DNA from: Anabaena sp. UHCC 0187
GTDB taxonomy: Bacteria; Cyanobacteriota; Cyanobacteriia; Cyanobacteriales; Nostocaceae
NCBI RefSeq assembly: GCF_009712035.1
Contig: NZ_VILB01000004.1
Location: 110,906 to 174,905 of the forward strand
Direction of reading: 5' to 3'
DNA length: 64,000 nt
The position numbers were made by a program, and so were the translations under genes. The notes beneath the pieces are model-generated. The model saw nothing but the letters and a program-made list of their open reading frames with translations, was not told where the DNA came from and did not search any database. Positions 45,836-54,880 of this stretch are shown here, in pieces. Positions within the stretch are counted from its first letter, which is position 1, and each line of letters starts with the position of its first letter.

Positions 45836-46152
45836 GACTTGTGATCTAAAGTTTAGACAGGGTGTAAATACCCTGTTACAGCGATTATCATTTGAATTTA
45901 ATACAATTGAGGGCGGGCAGGGATGCCCACCCCACAAAAATTAGACTTATTTTAGGTTATACGGTTTGTTTAAATTTATCGGCTGAAAACGACAAGAAAG
46001 CAATTTTCTCAGAAATTGTTGAGGGTTGCTATAATTTCTTCACGATAACAAGGTTTAATTTTAGCAGTTTAATTAATGATCCCCATAAGGTTACTCTAGG
46101 ATGAGCGATCGCATAAGATGACAAAACAAAACCCTAAAACTCAGAACTGCTG
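45836..46152. other. Intergenic gap with a palindromic repeat
   Basis: No convincing gene; it contains the repeat at 45912-45937 and a HIP1 site near 46103. The remainder is featureless AT-rich sequence. Confidence 0.45.
45912..45937. repeat. Interspersed palindromic repeat, second GGCGGGCA copy
   Basis: GGCGGGCAGGGATGCCCACC then CCACAA; same unit as 13715-13739 with one extra base in the loop. Confidence 0.7.
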
Positions 46153-46167
46153 TTGAATACAACGCCC

Positions 46168-47220
46168 ATGAATCAACTGAACAATGGTTTTACAATATTT
46201 CTCAGTCTACTAGTGGAGGCGATGCCATTTTTGCTGCTGGGTGTATTTTTATCCAGTCTGTTACTACTATTTGTCGATGAAAGTAAATTGGTGGAGAAAA
46301 TGCCCAGAAATCCCCTATTAGGGGCTTTATTTGGCAGTATGATCGGCTTTTTGTTTCCAGTTTGTGAGTGCGGTAATGTGCCTGTGGCTAGACGGCTATT
46401 GATGCAGGGAGTACCTACACCAGTAGCAATTGGCTTTTTATTAGCAGCGCCGACAATTAACCCCATTGTGATTTGGTCAACTTGGACTGCATTTAGAGAT
46501 CAACCAGAAATAGTAGTGTTAAGAGTGGTATTTTCCCTAGCCATTGCGACTATTATTGGTTTTATCTTCAGTTTTCAATCAGATTTAGGTCCTTTCCTCC
46601 AGCCAGCGATCACTCGTTATCTCAAATTTAACCCACCTGCCCAACCGAAAACAAAACGCGGGGGAAGACAGTCTCAATTACAACCTCAAATCAATACGCC
46701 TAGTTTATTGCAATCAGGGACGTATATTCTTGGAGGAACAACAGGAGGATCAAAACGCATAGATGATAATTACGGTGAAGCTGCTGCAATTCCTAACTTC
46801 AGTAAACCCTTGCCAGAAAAACTCCGTTCCCTATTAGATAATATCGTCCAAGAATTGCGGGAATTAGGCGGAGTCATGGTAGTAGGCAGCGCAATAGCCG
46901 CCGCCACACAAGTTTTAGCCCCCCGTGACTTGATTCTTAGTCTTGGTGCAGGTCCAATTACCTCAATTTTAGCCATGCTAGTATTAGCGGCAGTTGTATC
47001 AATATGCTCTACAGTTGATGCCTTCTTTGCCCTATCCTTTGCTTCCACCTTTACCAGTGGGTCATTACTAGCATTTTTAGTATTTGGACCGATGATTGAT
47101 ATCAAAGGCATTGGTTTGATGTTATCAATCTTTAAACCGAAAGCCATCATTTATCTCTTTGTCTTAGCTGGACAGTTGACGCTTTTATTCACCCTATTTC
47201 TCAATTTGCACGTAATCTAA
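46168..47220 (+). CDS. Permease of the DUF318/YraQ (ArsP-like) family
   Basis: A 350-residue membrane protein with about eight helices in two halves, separated by a cytoplasmic loop (about 155-215). Conserved motifs are FPVCECGNVPVARRLLMQGV and FLLAAPTINPIVIWSTW in the first half, and STVDAFFALSFAS with FGPMIDIKG in the second. The family exports or permeates unknown small solutes (arsenicals in ArsP). ATG 46168 is chosen over a TTG at 46153. It is followed by a TIGR03943 gene, the usual partner. Confidence 0.87.
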   Translation: MNQLNNGFTIFLSLLVEAMPFLLLGVFLSSLLLLFVDESKLVEKMPRNPLLGALFGSMIGFLFPVCECGNVPVARRLLMQGVPTPVAIGFLLAAPTINPIVIWSTWTAFRDQPEIVVLRVVFSLAIATIIGFIFSFQSDLGPFLQPAITRYLKFNPPAQPKTKRGGRQSQLQPQINTPSLLQSGTYILGGTTGGSKRIDDNYGEAAAIPNFSKPLPEKLRSLLDNIVQELRELGGVMVVGSAIAAATQVLAPRDLILSLGAGPITSILAMLVLAAVVSICSTVDAFFALSFASTFTSGSLLAFLVFGPMIDIKGIGLMLSIFKPKAIIYLFVLAGQLTLLFTLFLNLHVI

Positions 47221-47487
47221 TCTCGATTCAATTCCATTTTTAGGAAAATTTTCTTCTTGCTTGTGATCGTGGGTGCAGCACGGTATAGGACTGATGCCAC
47301 CTACAGCCATAATTCTGGGTGCTTGCACCCCTACAATCCTATCTTCTGCTTTTTTACTGGAATGTGGGGTGTGAGGTATAGGCTTTAAATCCTAGGAAAG
47401 TGAGAATATAGTAACTGGAGATTGGGAAAGAGCAATTTTATGAAATTACTCATCTGTTTCCCATCACCTATCACCTGTGATCAATAA

Positions 47488-48261
47488 ATGACCTTAATTC
47501 CTAACTCCCAAACTAAAACCCCAAATAAATTCATCCCTTGGTTAGATGTGGTAGCCATTACCGCTTGGGGTATTTTAATGCTGAAATACTGGTTGACAGG
47601 TAAACTTTACTTGTTGATTCACCCTGATTACTTTTGGTTAGTAATCGTGGCTGGCATAGCTTTATTAATTATCGGTTTCTTTAAAGGATTACAACTGTGG
47701 AAACACCGTCGCCGTCCCCAAATACCTAATGCTCCACATATTAGTTTATTTCCACCTGGCTGGGGTAGTTTTCTACTATTGACCACTGCAATTTTAGGAT
47801 TAACTATTACACCCCGTGTCTTTGCCAGTCAAACAGCACTAGATCGGGGTGTCACAGAATCACTTGGAGCTAGTCGCGCCCAACCCCAAGCATTTCGGGC
47901 TACAGTTCGTCCAGAAGAGCGATCGCTCGTAGACTGGGTGCGGACACTCAATGTCTATCCTGAACCAGACGCATACACAGGACAAAAAGTAAAAGTCCAA
48001 GGATTTGTGATTCATCCCCCGACGATGGGTGAAGACTATATCTTCTTAGCCCGATTTGTCCTCAGTTGTTGTGCCGCAGATGCCTATCCGGTGGGATTAT
48101 CAGTCCAAATACCTGGATCACGTCAACAGTACCCCCCGGATATATGGTTAGAAATAGAAGGACAAATGACAACACAAACTGTCGGAGAGAAACGCCAACT
48201 CACTATCAAAGCTAACTCCCTGAAAAAAATTCCTCAACCGCAAAATCCTTACAGTTATTAG
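47488..48261 (+). CDS. TIGR03943-type putative permease subunit
   Basis: A 257-residue protein: two helices near the N-terminus (WLDVVAITAWGILMLKYWL, YFWLVIVAGIALLIIGFF), a third near 95 (FLLLTTAILGLTITPRVFA) and a soluble domain with KVKVQGFVIHPPTMGEDYIF and RFVLSCCAADAYPVGLSVQ. The Cys-Cys pair is characteristic of the family, which is encoded beside DUF318 permeases in many bacteria. The pair probably acts together, possibly in metal handling, but the solute is unknown. Confidence 0.85.
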   Translation: MTLIPNSQTKTPNKFIPWLDVVAITAWGILMLKYWLTGKLYLLIHPDYFWLVIVAGIALLIIGFFKGLQLWKHRRRPQIPNAPHISLFPPGWGSFLLLTTAILGLTITPRVFASQTALDRGVTESLGASRAQPQAFRATVRPEERSLVDWVRTLNVYPEPDAYTGQKVKVQGFVIHPPTMGEDYIFLARFVLSCCAADAYPVGLSVQIPGSRQQYPPDIWLEIEGQMTTQTVGEKRQLTIKANSLKKIPQPQNPYSY

Positions 48262-48318
48262 TCAGTGGTCAGTTGTCAGTTGTTCCCTAATCTAAAATCC
48301 CAAATCTAAAATTGTTAG

Positions 48319-49818
48319 ATGAACAAATCCTATAAACTTATTCAACCATTAGATCGCATGGCGATCGCCGTCATACTCCTCCTGAGTGTGTTAATTGGGT
48401 TAATCATCTGGAATGGTGATGCCGTTAAACCCATTGTTCGCACCTTTACCTGGGAACAGCAACAAATCGGAGCAGATGATCTATCCTTCTCCCTCACCTT
48501 CAGTCGGCCAATGGACTTTAAAAGCGTCCAAGAAAATTTAAAAATAGATCCACCTTTAGCCGGTAAACCCAGTTGGGCAGGGCGAAGAATGGTGTATACA
48601 CTACTCACACCAGCCCCCTACGGAACAAATTACCAAGTCAAATTAGAAAAAGGTCGAGATAAATACTCCCAAGCCGAAGGACAAAACCGGGTTATGCAGC
48701 CTTTTACGGGTAGCTTCACCACCCGCAATCGCGTCATCCTTTACATTGGTGCTGATCCAGAAATCCAAGGGCAATTGGTACTTTATAATTTAACCCAAGA
48801 ACAAAAAAAAGTTCTTACTCCCAAAGACTTAATTGTGATGGACTTTGAGCCATTCCCCAATGGTGAAAAAATTGCCTTTTCTGCTCGTTCTTCTAAAAAT
48901 CCTGACCTTCTTTCCGCCCAAATTTATACAGTCACCACGGGTATCAAGAGTCAAGTTGACAAAGAAACAGAAGCAGCAGGTAAAGTTGACTTGATTTTAG
49001 ATAATAAAGAATATCAAAACCTCAAATTTGACCTTTCAGCCGACGGCAAAACAATTGTTATTCAAAGAGGTAAACGGGATAATCCCGGTGATTTTGCCCT
49101 ATGGCATTTATCTACTAGCAATGACATTTCTGGTGAGAAATCCACCCCAAAAAAGTTACAAGGGCAACCAGGTGGAGATTTTTTAATTACACCCGATAGC
49201 AAAGCCGTAGCAGTTTCCCAAGGACAGGGAACAGCAATTGTTTCCCTAGAAGCTGATAGCAGCAAACCTCTGGATTTTCTCCCCCAATTTGGTTTAGTCC
49301 AAGCTTTCTCCAAAGACGGTTCCCAGGCAGCTATGGTCAAATTTAACACTGACTATACAAGAGATTTGTTTTTAGTCACCAATCAAGGCATACAAAAACA
49401 ACTATTAAAAACAACAGGCTCAATTCTTAGCTGTCAATTTGACCCCGCGTCCCCTAGCCTTTACTGCTTAGTGACACAATTGATTTCTAAAGAACAATAC
49501 ATAGAACAGCCTTACTTGGTATCCATTGACTTAAAAACAGGAGTACAAAAACCACTATTACTCTTACCCCCCGCTCAACGCAATGTGCAAACCAGTTTAG
49601 CCCCCGACGGTTTAGGTTTCTTGTTTGACCAAGTAGTCCCCATTAGTAATAACACCACACAATTACCCGCCAACACCTTAAAAACTGATGACGGTGAACC
49701 AATTGCTAGTAGTAGTCTCTGGTTGATGCCCTTGCTACCTATCGCTGATCATACAAATACTGAGATTAAACCAGAACAATTGCCTTTAGTTGGGTTTCAT
49801 CCCCAATGGCTACCTTAA
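48319..49818 (+). CDS. Membrane-anchored Ig-like/beta-propeller protein
   Basis: A 499-residue protein with one N-terminal helix (MAIAVILLLSVLIGLIIW) and the rest outside the cytoplasm. Residues about 45-125 form an Ig-like Big_5-type domain (LSFSLTFSRPMDFKSVQENL, MVYTLLTPAPYGTNYQV). Residues 135-490 are TolB/WD40-like repeats (VMDFEPFPNGEKIAFSARSS, KFDLSADGKTIVIQRG). It could be a cell-wall or protein-protein scaffold. It follows the TIGR03943 gene by 57 bases and might share its transcript. Confidence 0.75.
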   Translation: MNKSYKLIQPLDRMAIAVILLLSVLIGLIIWNGDAVKPIVRTFTWEQQQIGADDLSFSLTFSRPMDFKSVQENLKIDPPLAGKPSWAGRRMVYTLLTPAPYGTNYQVKLEKGRDKYSQAEGQNRVMQPFTGSFTTRNRVILYIGADPEIQGQLVLYNLTQEQKKVLTPKDLIVMDFEPFPNGEKIAFSARSSKNPDLLSAQIYTVTTGIKSQVDKETEAAGKVDLILDNKEYQNLKFDLSADGKTIVIQRGKRDNPGDFALWHLSTSNDISGEKSTPKKLQGQPGGDFLITPDSKAVAVSQGQGTAIVSLEADSSKPLDFLPQFGLVQAFSKDGSQAAMVKFNTDYTRDLFLVTNQGIQKQLLKTTGSILSCQFDPASPSLYCLVTQLISKEQYIEQPYLVSIDLKTGVQKPLLLLPPAQRNVQTSLAPDGLGFLFDQVVPISNNTTQLPANTLKTDDGEPIASSSLWLMPLLPIADHTNTEIKPEQLPLVGFHPQWLP

Positions 49819-49999
49819 GTGCAGGGGTCTGGGGGTGTAGAGGAAGATGATTTTTTCCAATTCCCAATTCCCAATGCCTAATAGTCCTGACACCTGTATT
49901 ATTTCTTGATAAAATATCAAAATGTAAATAAGTGATAACGGTTACTTACTTGTGATTCCTGGATATTGACAATATGACCGTGACAAATTCACCTCTTTT

Positions 50000-50022
50000 A
50001 TGGCTAACGCCGCGCTACGCTA
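50000..50022. repeat. ATGGCTAACGCC interspersed repeat, copy 2, inside a gene start
   Basis: ATGGCTAACGCCGCGCTACG followed by CTA, same unit as 39399 and 63660. The ATG of the repeat is the predicted start of the coiled-coil gene. Confidence 0.75.
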
Positions 50023-51397
50023 TCAGCCAGCTACAGATCATCAATATGAAACCGTAGTTATGGAAAAATCGGAAGACATTAACCAACAGGACTGGATTGC
50101 AGAACCTGACATTGATCAACAAGGACAGGTCAATTTAGAATTTCAGCAACTACTGAAGTTAAATACAGAATTAAGTACAGCTAATAATGATCTATATGCT
50201 CAATTAGGTCAATTAAAAACCGAATTAGCTGAGGCAGAAAAAATTTTGCAGTGGCAGAAAACACGCTCTAGCGTTACAGAGTCCATGTTTAACCAACAAA
50301 ATCAAGAACTTTCCGCTGCTCAAGAACAAATTCAGTCATTATATCAACAGTTAGAAACATCTGTACAAACCGTTCAGCACCAAGAAATCTGTATTGAAAC
50401 TTATAAGGCTAATTTGCAAATTAGCCAACAACGTTTAGCGCATTTAGAAAGAGAATGTTCCCAGCTACAAACTAACTACAGTCAAGAGTCTCAGCAGCTA
50501 TTACACTCCGAAAATACTTGTCGTGAGTTGCGGACTAGACTAATGCGTCAACAACGGCAGACTATGCAATTTAAATCGGCTCTAGAAAAATGTCTAGATA
50601 CACCGATTCCTAGTCATGAAAATTTAGAGGATCATATCCATCATCCCCATGATGTCATTCACAAACAAACGAGATTTTCTAGAAAAGCCCGGTCTTTATT
50701 TCCCAACGCCCAACCGATTCGACCCTGGTCTGGAGTTGCAGATTCTCTGAATGAATCTGTGCCTGATTCTTGGGTGCAACCAACAGCACCAACTGCTGAT
50801 AACTATACCCATTATCAAGAACCATCAATCTCCCCACCGATAGAAGTTCATGAATTGCCAATTCAATCAACTACAGCTACTTCTGAACTATTACCCCTAG
50901 ACCAGCAACTAGAAGGCATAATTCATAAGTTTTTTGCGACACCATCTACCTCAGACACGACCCAGGACACAGAAACCGAGGTAAATATTCATCAAGCTGA
51001 TATATCTGTTGTAGAAACTTTAGTATCTACTTCTGAAAATTATGAACAACCAGAAATAATAATTAAACAGGATTTGCCGATAGAAATTGATCCCTATGCT
51101 ATTGTTGATGATGTTGACAAAGAAAATTTGTCCCTATCAACAATAGAAAAATTACCCATCATTTCTACTTCTCTAAATCATCAGATAACTACGGTGGAAA
51201 TAGAAGATTATTGGTTGGATATTTCACCTAATGTAGAGTCAAATTTACCAACTAATGATAGTTTATCTGAGTCATTGGATGATAATATCTCTGTCCATAA
51301 ATCACCTTCACCTTTAATTTACCCACAACGACCACCCAAGGGACGTAAATCTTTAGCATCTGTAGAACTGCCGAATTTTAAACCTAAAAATAAGTAG
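50000..51397 (+). CDS. Coiled-coil protein whose first codons lie in an interspersed repeat
   Basis: A 465-residue protein with no signal. A long coiled coil covers about 45-200 (LNTELSTANNDLYAQLGQLK, LEKCLD-type ends), followed by an acidic, low-complexity tail (270-465). Its first 9 residues (MANAALRYQ) are encoded by an ATGGCTAACGCC repeat. In another frame ATG 49974 opens MTVTNSPLLWLTPRYAISQ, a frame that stops at 50055. The next in-frame start is ATG 50060. The family looks cyanobacterial; function unknown. Confidence 0.62.
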   Translation: MANAALRYQPATDHQYETVVMEKSEDINQQDWIAEPDIDQQGQVNLEFQQLLKLNTELSTANNDLYAQLGQLKTELAEAEKILQWQKTRSSVTESMFNQQNQELSAAQEQIQSLYQQLETSVQTVQHQEICIETYKANLQISQQRLAHLERECSQLQTNYSQESQQLLHSENTCRELRTRLMRQQRQTMQFKSALEKCLDTPIPSHENLEDHIHHPHDVIHKQTRFSRKARSLFPNAQPIRPWSGVADSLNESVPDSWVQPTAPTADNYTHYQEPSISPPIEVHELPIQSTTATSELLPLDQQLEGIIHKFFATPSTSDTTQDTETEVNIHQADISVVETLVSTSENYEQPEIIIKQDLPIEIDPYAIVDDVDKENLSLSTIEKLPIISTSLNHQITTVEIEDYWLDISPNVESNLPTNDSLSESLDDNISVHKSPSPLIYPQRPPKGRKSLASVELPNFKPKNK

Positions 51398-51514
51398 GGT
51401 TTACTGAAATACTGAAAAAGTTTTTTGGTGATAGTATAGCATCAGCCATAGATTAGGAATCAGGAGTAAAAACAAGCTATACTCCTGAATTCTGACTGCT
51501 AGATTCTTTTTCAA

Positions 51515-53242
51515 TTAATACTTGCGTTCTTTTGGTTCAAACATTGTGATGGTAACTGGACGATATTGAATATCAATTCCCGTTGGGGAATAATAAGCCA
51601 TTGTGTGTTGCAAGAACTTATTATCATCCCTTTCGGAAAAGTCTTCTCTAAAGTGTGCGCCGCGACTTTCTTGACGATTGAGGGCGGAAGTTAAAATGGT
51701 TTGTCCCACTACCATTAAACTTTGTAGTTCTAAGGCTTCAACTAATTCTGTATTCCAGCTAGTTCCTTTGTCATCTAAATATATTTGTGAATATTGCTGT
51801 TGTAATTCGGCAATTTTTTCTAATCCCTGACGCATGACTTCATCGGTGCGGAAAACGCCACAATGTTCAGTCATATTATCTTGAAAGGCTTGACGAATTT
51901 GATTAATTCGGTACTGTCCTGGTTGTGCTATTAAGAGTTGAATTTGTTGCTGGGCTTCCTGAATATACCTGGCTTCATCTATTGATGGTAATTTGCGATT
52001 TTGGACATAATTAGCGATCGCTGCTCCAGTCCTTTTACCATAAACTACACATTCTAATAAAGAATTACTACCGAGACGATTTGCCCCGTGAACAGACACG
52101 CAAGCAGTTTCCCCAGCGGCAAAAAAGCCTTCGACAAAACTATCATTATTACTTCTAACTTGTCCGTCAGTGTTAACAGGAATACCACCCATACAATAAT
52201 GATTGGTAGGACGCACAGGCATCGGTTGAGTTACAGCGTCCACACCAACTAAACGATGGGCTTCCTCCCAGCAGAAGGGAACACGACTCATGATTTTTTC
52301 CTTACCCAAATGGCGCAAATCCAGATAAACAAAGGGACCGCCTGGACTACCATCAGTATTCACACCACGACCGGCACGGATTTCATAGGTGATCGCCCGT
52401 GAGGTAATATCACGAGGGGCTAATTCCATGCGGCTGGGGGCGTAATTGGCCATAAAGCGATCGCCATCGGCATTAATTAAATATGCCCCTTCTCCCCGCA
52501 CAGCCTCGGAAATCAGCACGCCCACAGGATACAAACCCGTAGGATGAAATTGCACAAATTCCATATCTGCCAAAGGCAACCCAGCCAAAGCCGTCATCGC
52601 CAAACCGTCACCAGTGGAAGCATAATCATTGGAAGTCGTGTTATAAACGCGACCATAGCCCCCGGTGGCAAACATCACAGCCTTTGCCCGTAAAACCTCA
52701 ATTCGTCCATCCAAGAGGTGAAACATCACCACACCCTTAGCCTGACCATCCTCTAAAATCAGGCGCATTACATACCATTCTTCGTAAATTTGCACACCAT
52801 GACGGCGCAAATTATTAACCAACTCATGTAAAATTGCATGACCGGTTTTATCAGCCGCATAACAAGTCCGGTTATGAGAATGACCACCAAAAGCCCGTTG
52901 AGCAATGCGACCATCAGGTAAACGAGAGAATAACACCCCCAGATGTTCTAAATCAATCACCACATCCGGGGCTTCTTGAGTTAAAATTGCCACTGCATCT
53001 TGATCTGCCAAATAATCAGAACCTTTAACAGTATCAAAAGCGTGAGCTTCCCAAGAATCCGTATCATCAACATTTTTTAAAGATGCCGCCATTCCACCTT
53101 GAGCAGCCACGGAATGAGAGCGAATTGGGTGAGTTTTGGCAACTACCGCTACCTTTAAACTAGGGTCAGTCCGGGCGATTTCCAGCGCAGCCCGACATCC
53201 AGCTAAACCGCCACCAACAATAATTACATCATGTTCGAGCAT
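51515..53242 (-). CDS. sdhA: Succinate dehydrogenase/fumarate reductase flavoprotein subunit
   Basis: A 575-residue FAD enzyme oxidising succinate to fumarate in the thylakoid or plasma membrane respiratory chain. The FAD-binding start is EHDVIIVGGGLAGCRAALE, the His for covalent FAD is in RSHSVAAQGG, and the active site is in HSHNRTCYAADKTGHAIL and RGEGAYLINADGDRFM. Length is normal. Unlike in many bacteria, the iron-sulfur and membrane subunits are not adjacent, a common state in cyanobacteria. Confidence 0.95.
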   Translation of the reverse strand: MLEHDVIIVGGGLAGCRAALEIARTDPSLKVAVVAKTHPIRSHSVAAQGGMAASLKNVDDTDSWEAHAFDTVKGSDYLADQDAVAILTQEAPDVVIDLEHLGVLFSRLPDGRIAQRAFGGHSHNRTCYAADKTGHAILHELVNNLRRHGVQIYEEWYVMRLILEDGQAKGVVMFHLLDGRIEVLRAKAVMFATGGYGRVYNTTSNDYASTGDGLAMTALAGLPLADMEFVQFHPTGLYPVGVLISEAVRGEGAYLINADGDRFMANYAPSRMELAPRDITSRAITYEIRAGRGVNTDGSPGGPFVYLDLRHLGKEKIMSRVPFCWEEAHRLVGVDAVTQPMPVRPTNHYCMGGIPVNTDGQVRSNNDSFVEGFFAAGETACVSVHGANRLGSNSLLECVVYGKRTGAAIANYVQNRKLPSIDEARYIQEAQQQIQLLIAQPGQYRINQIRQAFQDNMTEHCGVFRTDEVMRQGLEKIAELQQQYSQIYLDDKGTSWNTELVEALELQSLMVVGQTILTSALNRQESRGAHFREDFSERDDNKFLQHTMAYYSPTGIDIQYRPVTITMFEPKERKY

Positions 53243-53319
53243 TATTAACCACCAATTAAAAAAAATTCCCTATCTACAAGACAGGGTAATAGGGAATGGA
53301 TAAATTAGTAAAATTCCCT

Positions 53320-53637
53320 TTAGCTAGTTGCTTGGACTGGGTTTTGTTGGGGAATATTATTTGGGATTGATTCTGTCTTTGTTTTTGGTTCTACAGCATT
53401 GAGTTCAATATTATTTAATAAAGTCGTCACAAAGGCAAAAAGTAAAAAAGGCAGAGATAAAAGGACAACAAGACCTACTATAGCTAAAGCGTATACTGGT
53501 CTTTTTGCACCCATCAGTGCTAAAGCTGAAGCCAAGCTAATGGTAATCGTAATTAACCAAACGATAATTTGACCGTAAATATCACCAAAGGTCAAAGTGC
53601 AGACAAACCGATAGTTTTGAATGTTATTTTTGTTCAT
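53320..53637 (-). CDS. Small two-helix membrane protein, unknown
   Basis: A 105-residue protein from ATG 53637 (a TTG at 53652 would add five residues; GAGG lies ten bases upstream of the ATG). Two or three hydrophobic helices: GQIIVWLITITISLASALAL, then YALAIVGLVVLLSLPFLLF and AFVTTLL. The tail is soluble with Gln and Pro. No family recognised. It is upstream of sdhA on the same strand with 77 bases between. Confidence 0.6.
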   Translation of the reverse strand: MNKNNIQNYRFVCTLTFGDIYGQIIVWLITITISLASALALMGAKRPVYALAIVGLVVLLSLPFLLFAFVTTLLNNIELNAVEPKTKTESIPNNIPQQNPVQATS

Positions 53638-53652
53638 TAAAACTGCCCTCAA

Positions 53653-54124
53653 TTTTATCCTATAGCTTCTACCTTAGAGCTATGCTTGGCAATGTGAAAA
53701 TTTCTCAATATTTTTCCAAGGTTTGTAATATTACTTTACAAATATAGTAAATTTTTAAGTTAACCGACTCTACTAGATTGTGAATTTATGTATTTCTATG
53801 TATATATACTATTGTGATTATCATTTATTAGCTTCTTTCCCATCATAGTGGGAACACAGTTAATCAGCAATTCGTCCTATGGTATAACAAAGTTATCATT
53901 ATAACCTTACCCAAAACTCACTGTAAACTCCTTATCATAGGTATTGTATTATACACTCTTTTTAACCTTAATGTTGATCTAATCCCTTGAGAAGAACAAA
54001 CTTTTAGTACCCGATTTAAAAATATCAACAAGAACAGATTTTATTGCGTAAATTGCTATTAATGCTGTGGATCATATAAATATTGTCTGAAATACTCAAT
54101 AATTAATCAAGAGGATATTTAACG
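53653..54124. other. AT-rich intergenic gap, divergent promoters expected
   Basis: About 470 bases between divergent genes with no frame or repeat I can support. Very AT-rich; several TATACT-like hexamers make any promoter call ambiguous. Confidence 0.4.
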
Positions 54125-54874
54125 ATGAAATTGATGCAGAAATCTCTATTTTTTCTAGCTTTTTATGTAACTTTATCTTCCCAGATAGGGTTAGCACAGG
54201 CTCAATCATTGCCAAATACCAAAACTTGGCAAATCAGTCAGAAATTTAAACCACGAGTAGATAATAAACGCAATCCGGCCACAGATGGTGGTGCGACACG
54301 GGGAACATCTTGTTTGAAAAATAAGAAAGAATCTCTAGTCCCTTTAACTCCAGCAAATTTAGTTGGGCTAACTGTAGCAAAACATCCGACATTTTTTTGG
54401 TATCAGCCGAATTCTACAGCTAAATTTCTCAATTTTACTATTCTTGCTGATGGTGAAACTGAAAACTTATATGAAGGCAAATTACCAATACCAAATGAAG
54501 CGGGAATTATTAGCTTTACCCTGCCTGAAGATGCACCTCAATTAGAAATTAATCGCCCTTACAAATGGTCTGTCACTGTAGTTTGTGATCCTGAAGATTA
54601 TAGTAGCAATATTGAAATGGATGCTTGGGTACAACGAATTGAACCAGATGTTTCCCTACTACAAAAGCTAAAAAAGACTAATTTACGGAATTTATCAACT
54701 GTTTATGCTGAAGCAGGAATTTGGTATGAAGGAGTAAATGCCATAGCCAAACAACGTTGTAATGAACCAAATAGCTTAACAGTCAAATTGAAGTGGAAAC
54801 AACTTTTAGAATCGGTAGAATTGAAAGAGATTGCATCTAAGAAATTAATCAATTTCTGCCCAGTTAATAAATAA
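54125..54874 (+). CDS. DUF928 exported protein
   Basis: A 249-residue protein with a signal peptide (about 1-26, ending GLAQA). The body carries DUF928 features: RGTSCLKNKKESLVPLTPAN (split), HPTFFWYQPN, WSVTVVCDP and TVYAEAGIWYEGV. The family is usually encoded beside CHASE2 proteins in cyanobacteria, as here, with the next start six bases after this stop. A periplasmic ligand or partner for the CHASE2 sensor domain is a reasonable inference. Confidence 0.85.
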   Translation: MKLMQKSLFFLAFYVTLSSQIGLAQAQSLPNTKTWQISQKFKPRVDNKRNPATDGGATRGTSCLKNKKESLVPLTPANLVGLTVAKHPTFFWYQPNSTAKFLNFTILADGETENLYEGKLPIPNEAGIISFTLPEDAPQLEINRPYKWSVTVVCDPEDYSSNIEMDAWVQRIEPDVSLLQKLKKTNLRNLSTVYAEAGIWYEGVNAIAKQRCNEPNSLTVKLKWKQLLESVELKEIASKKLINFCPVNK

Positions 54875-54880
54875 TAGATA

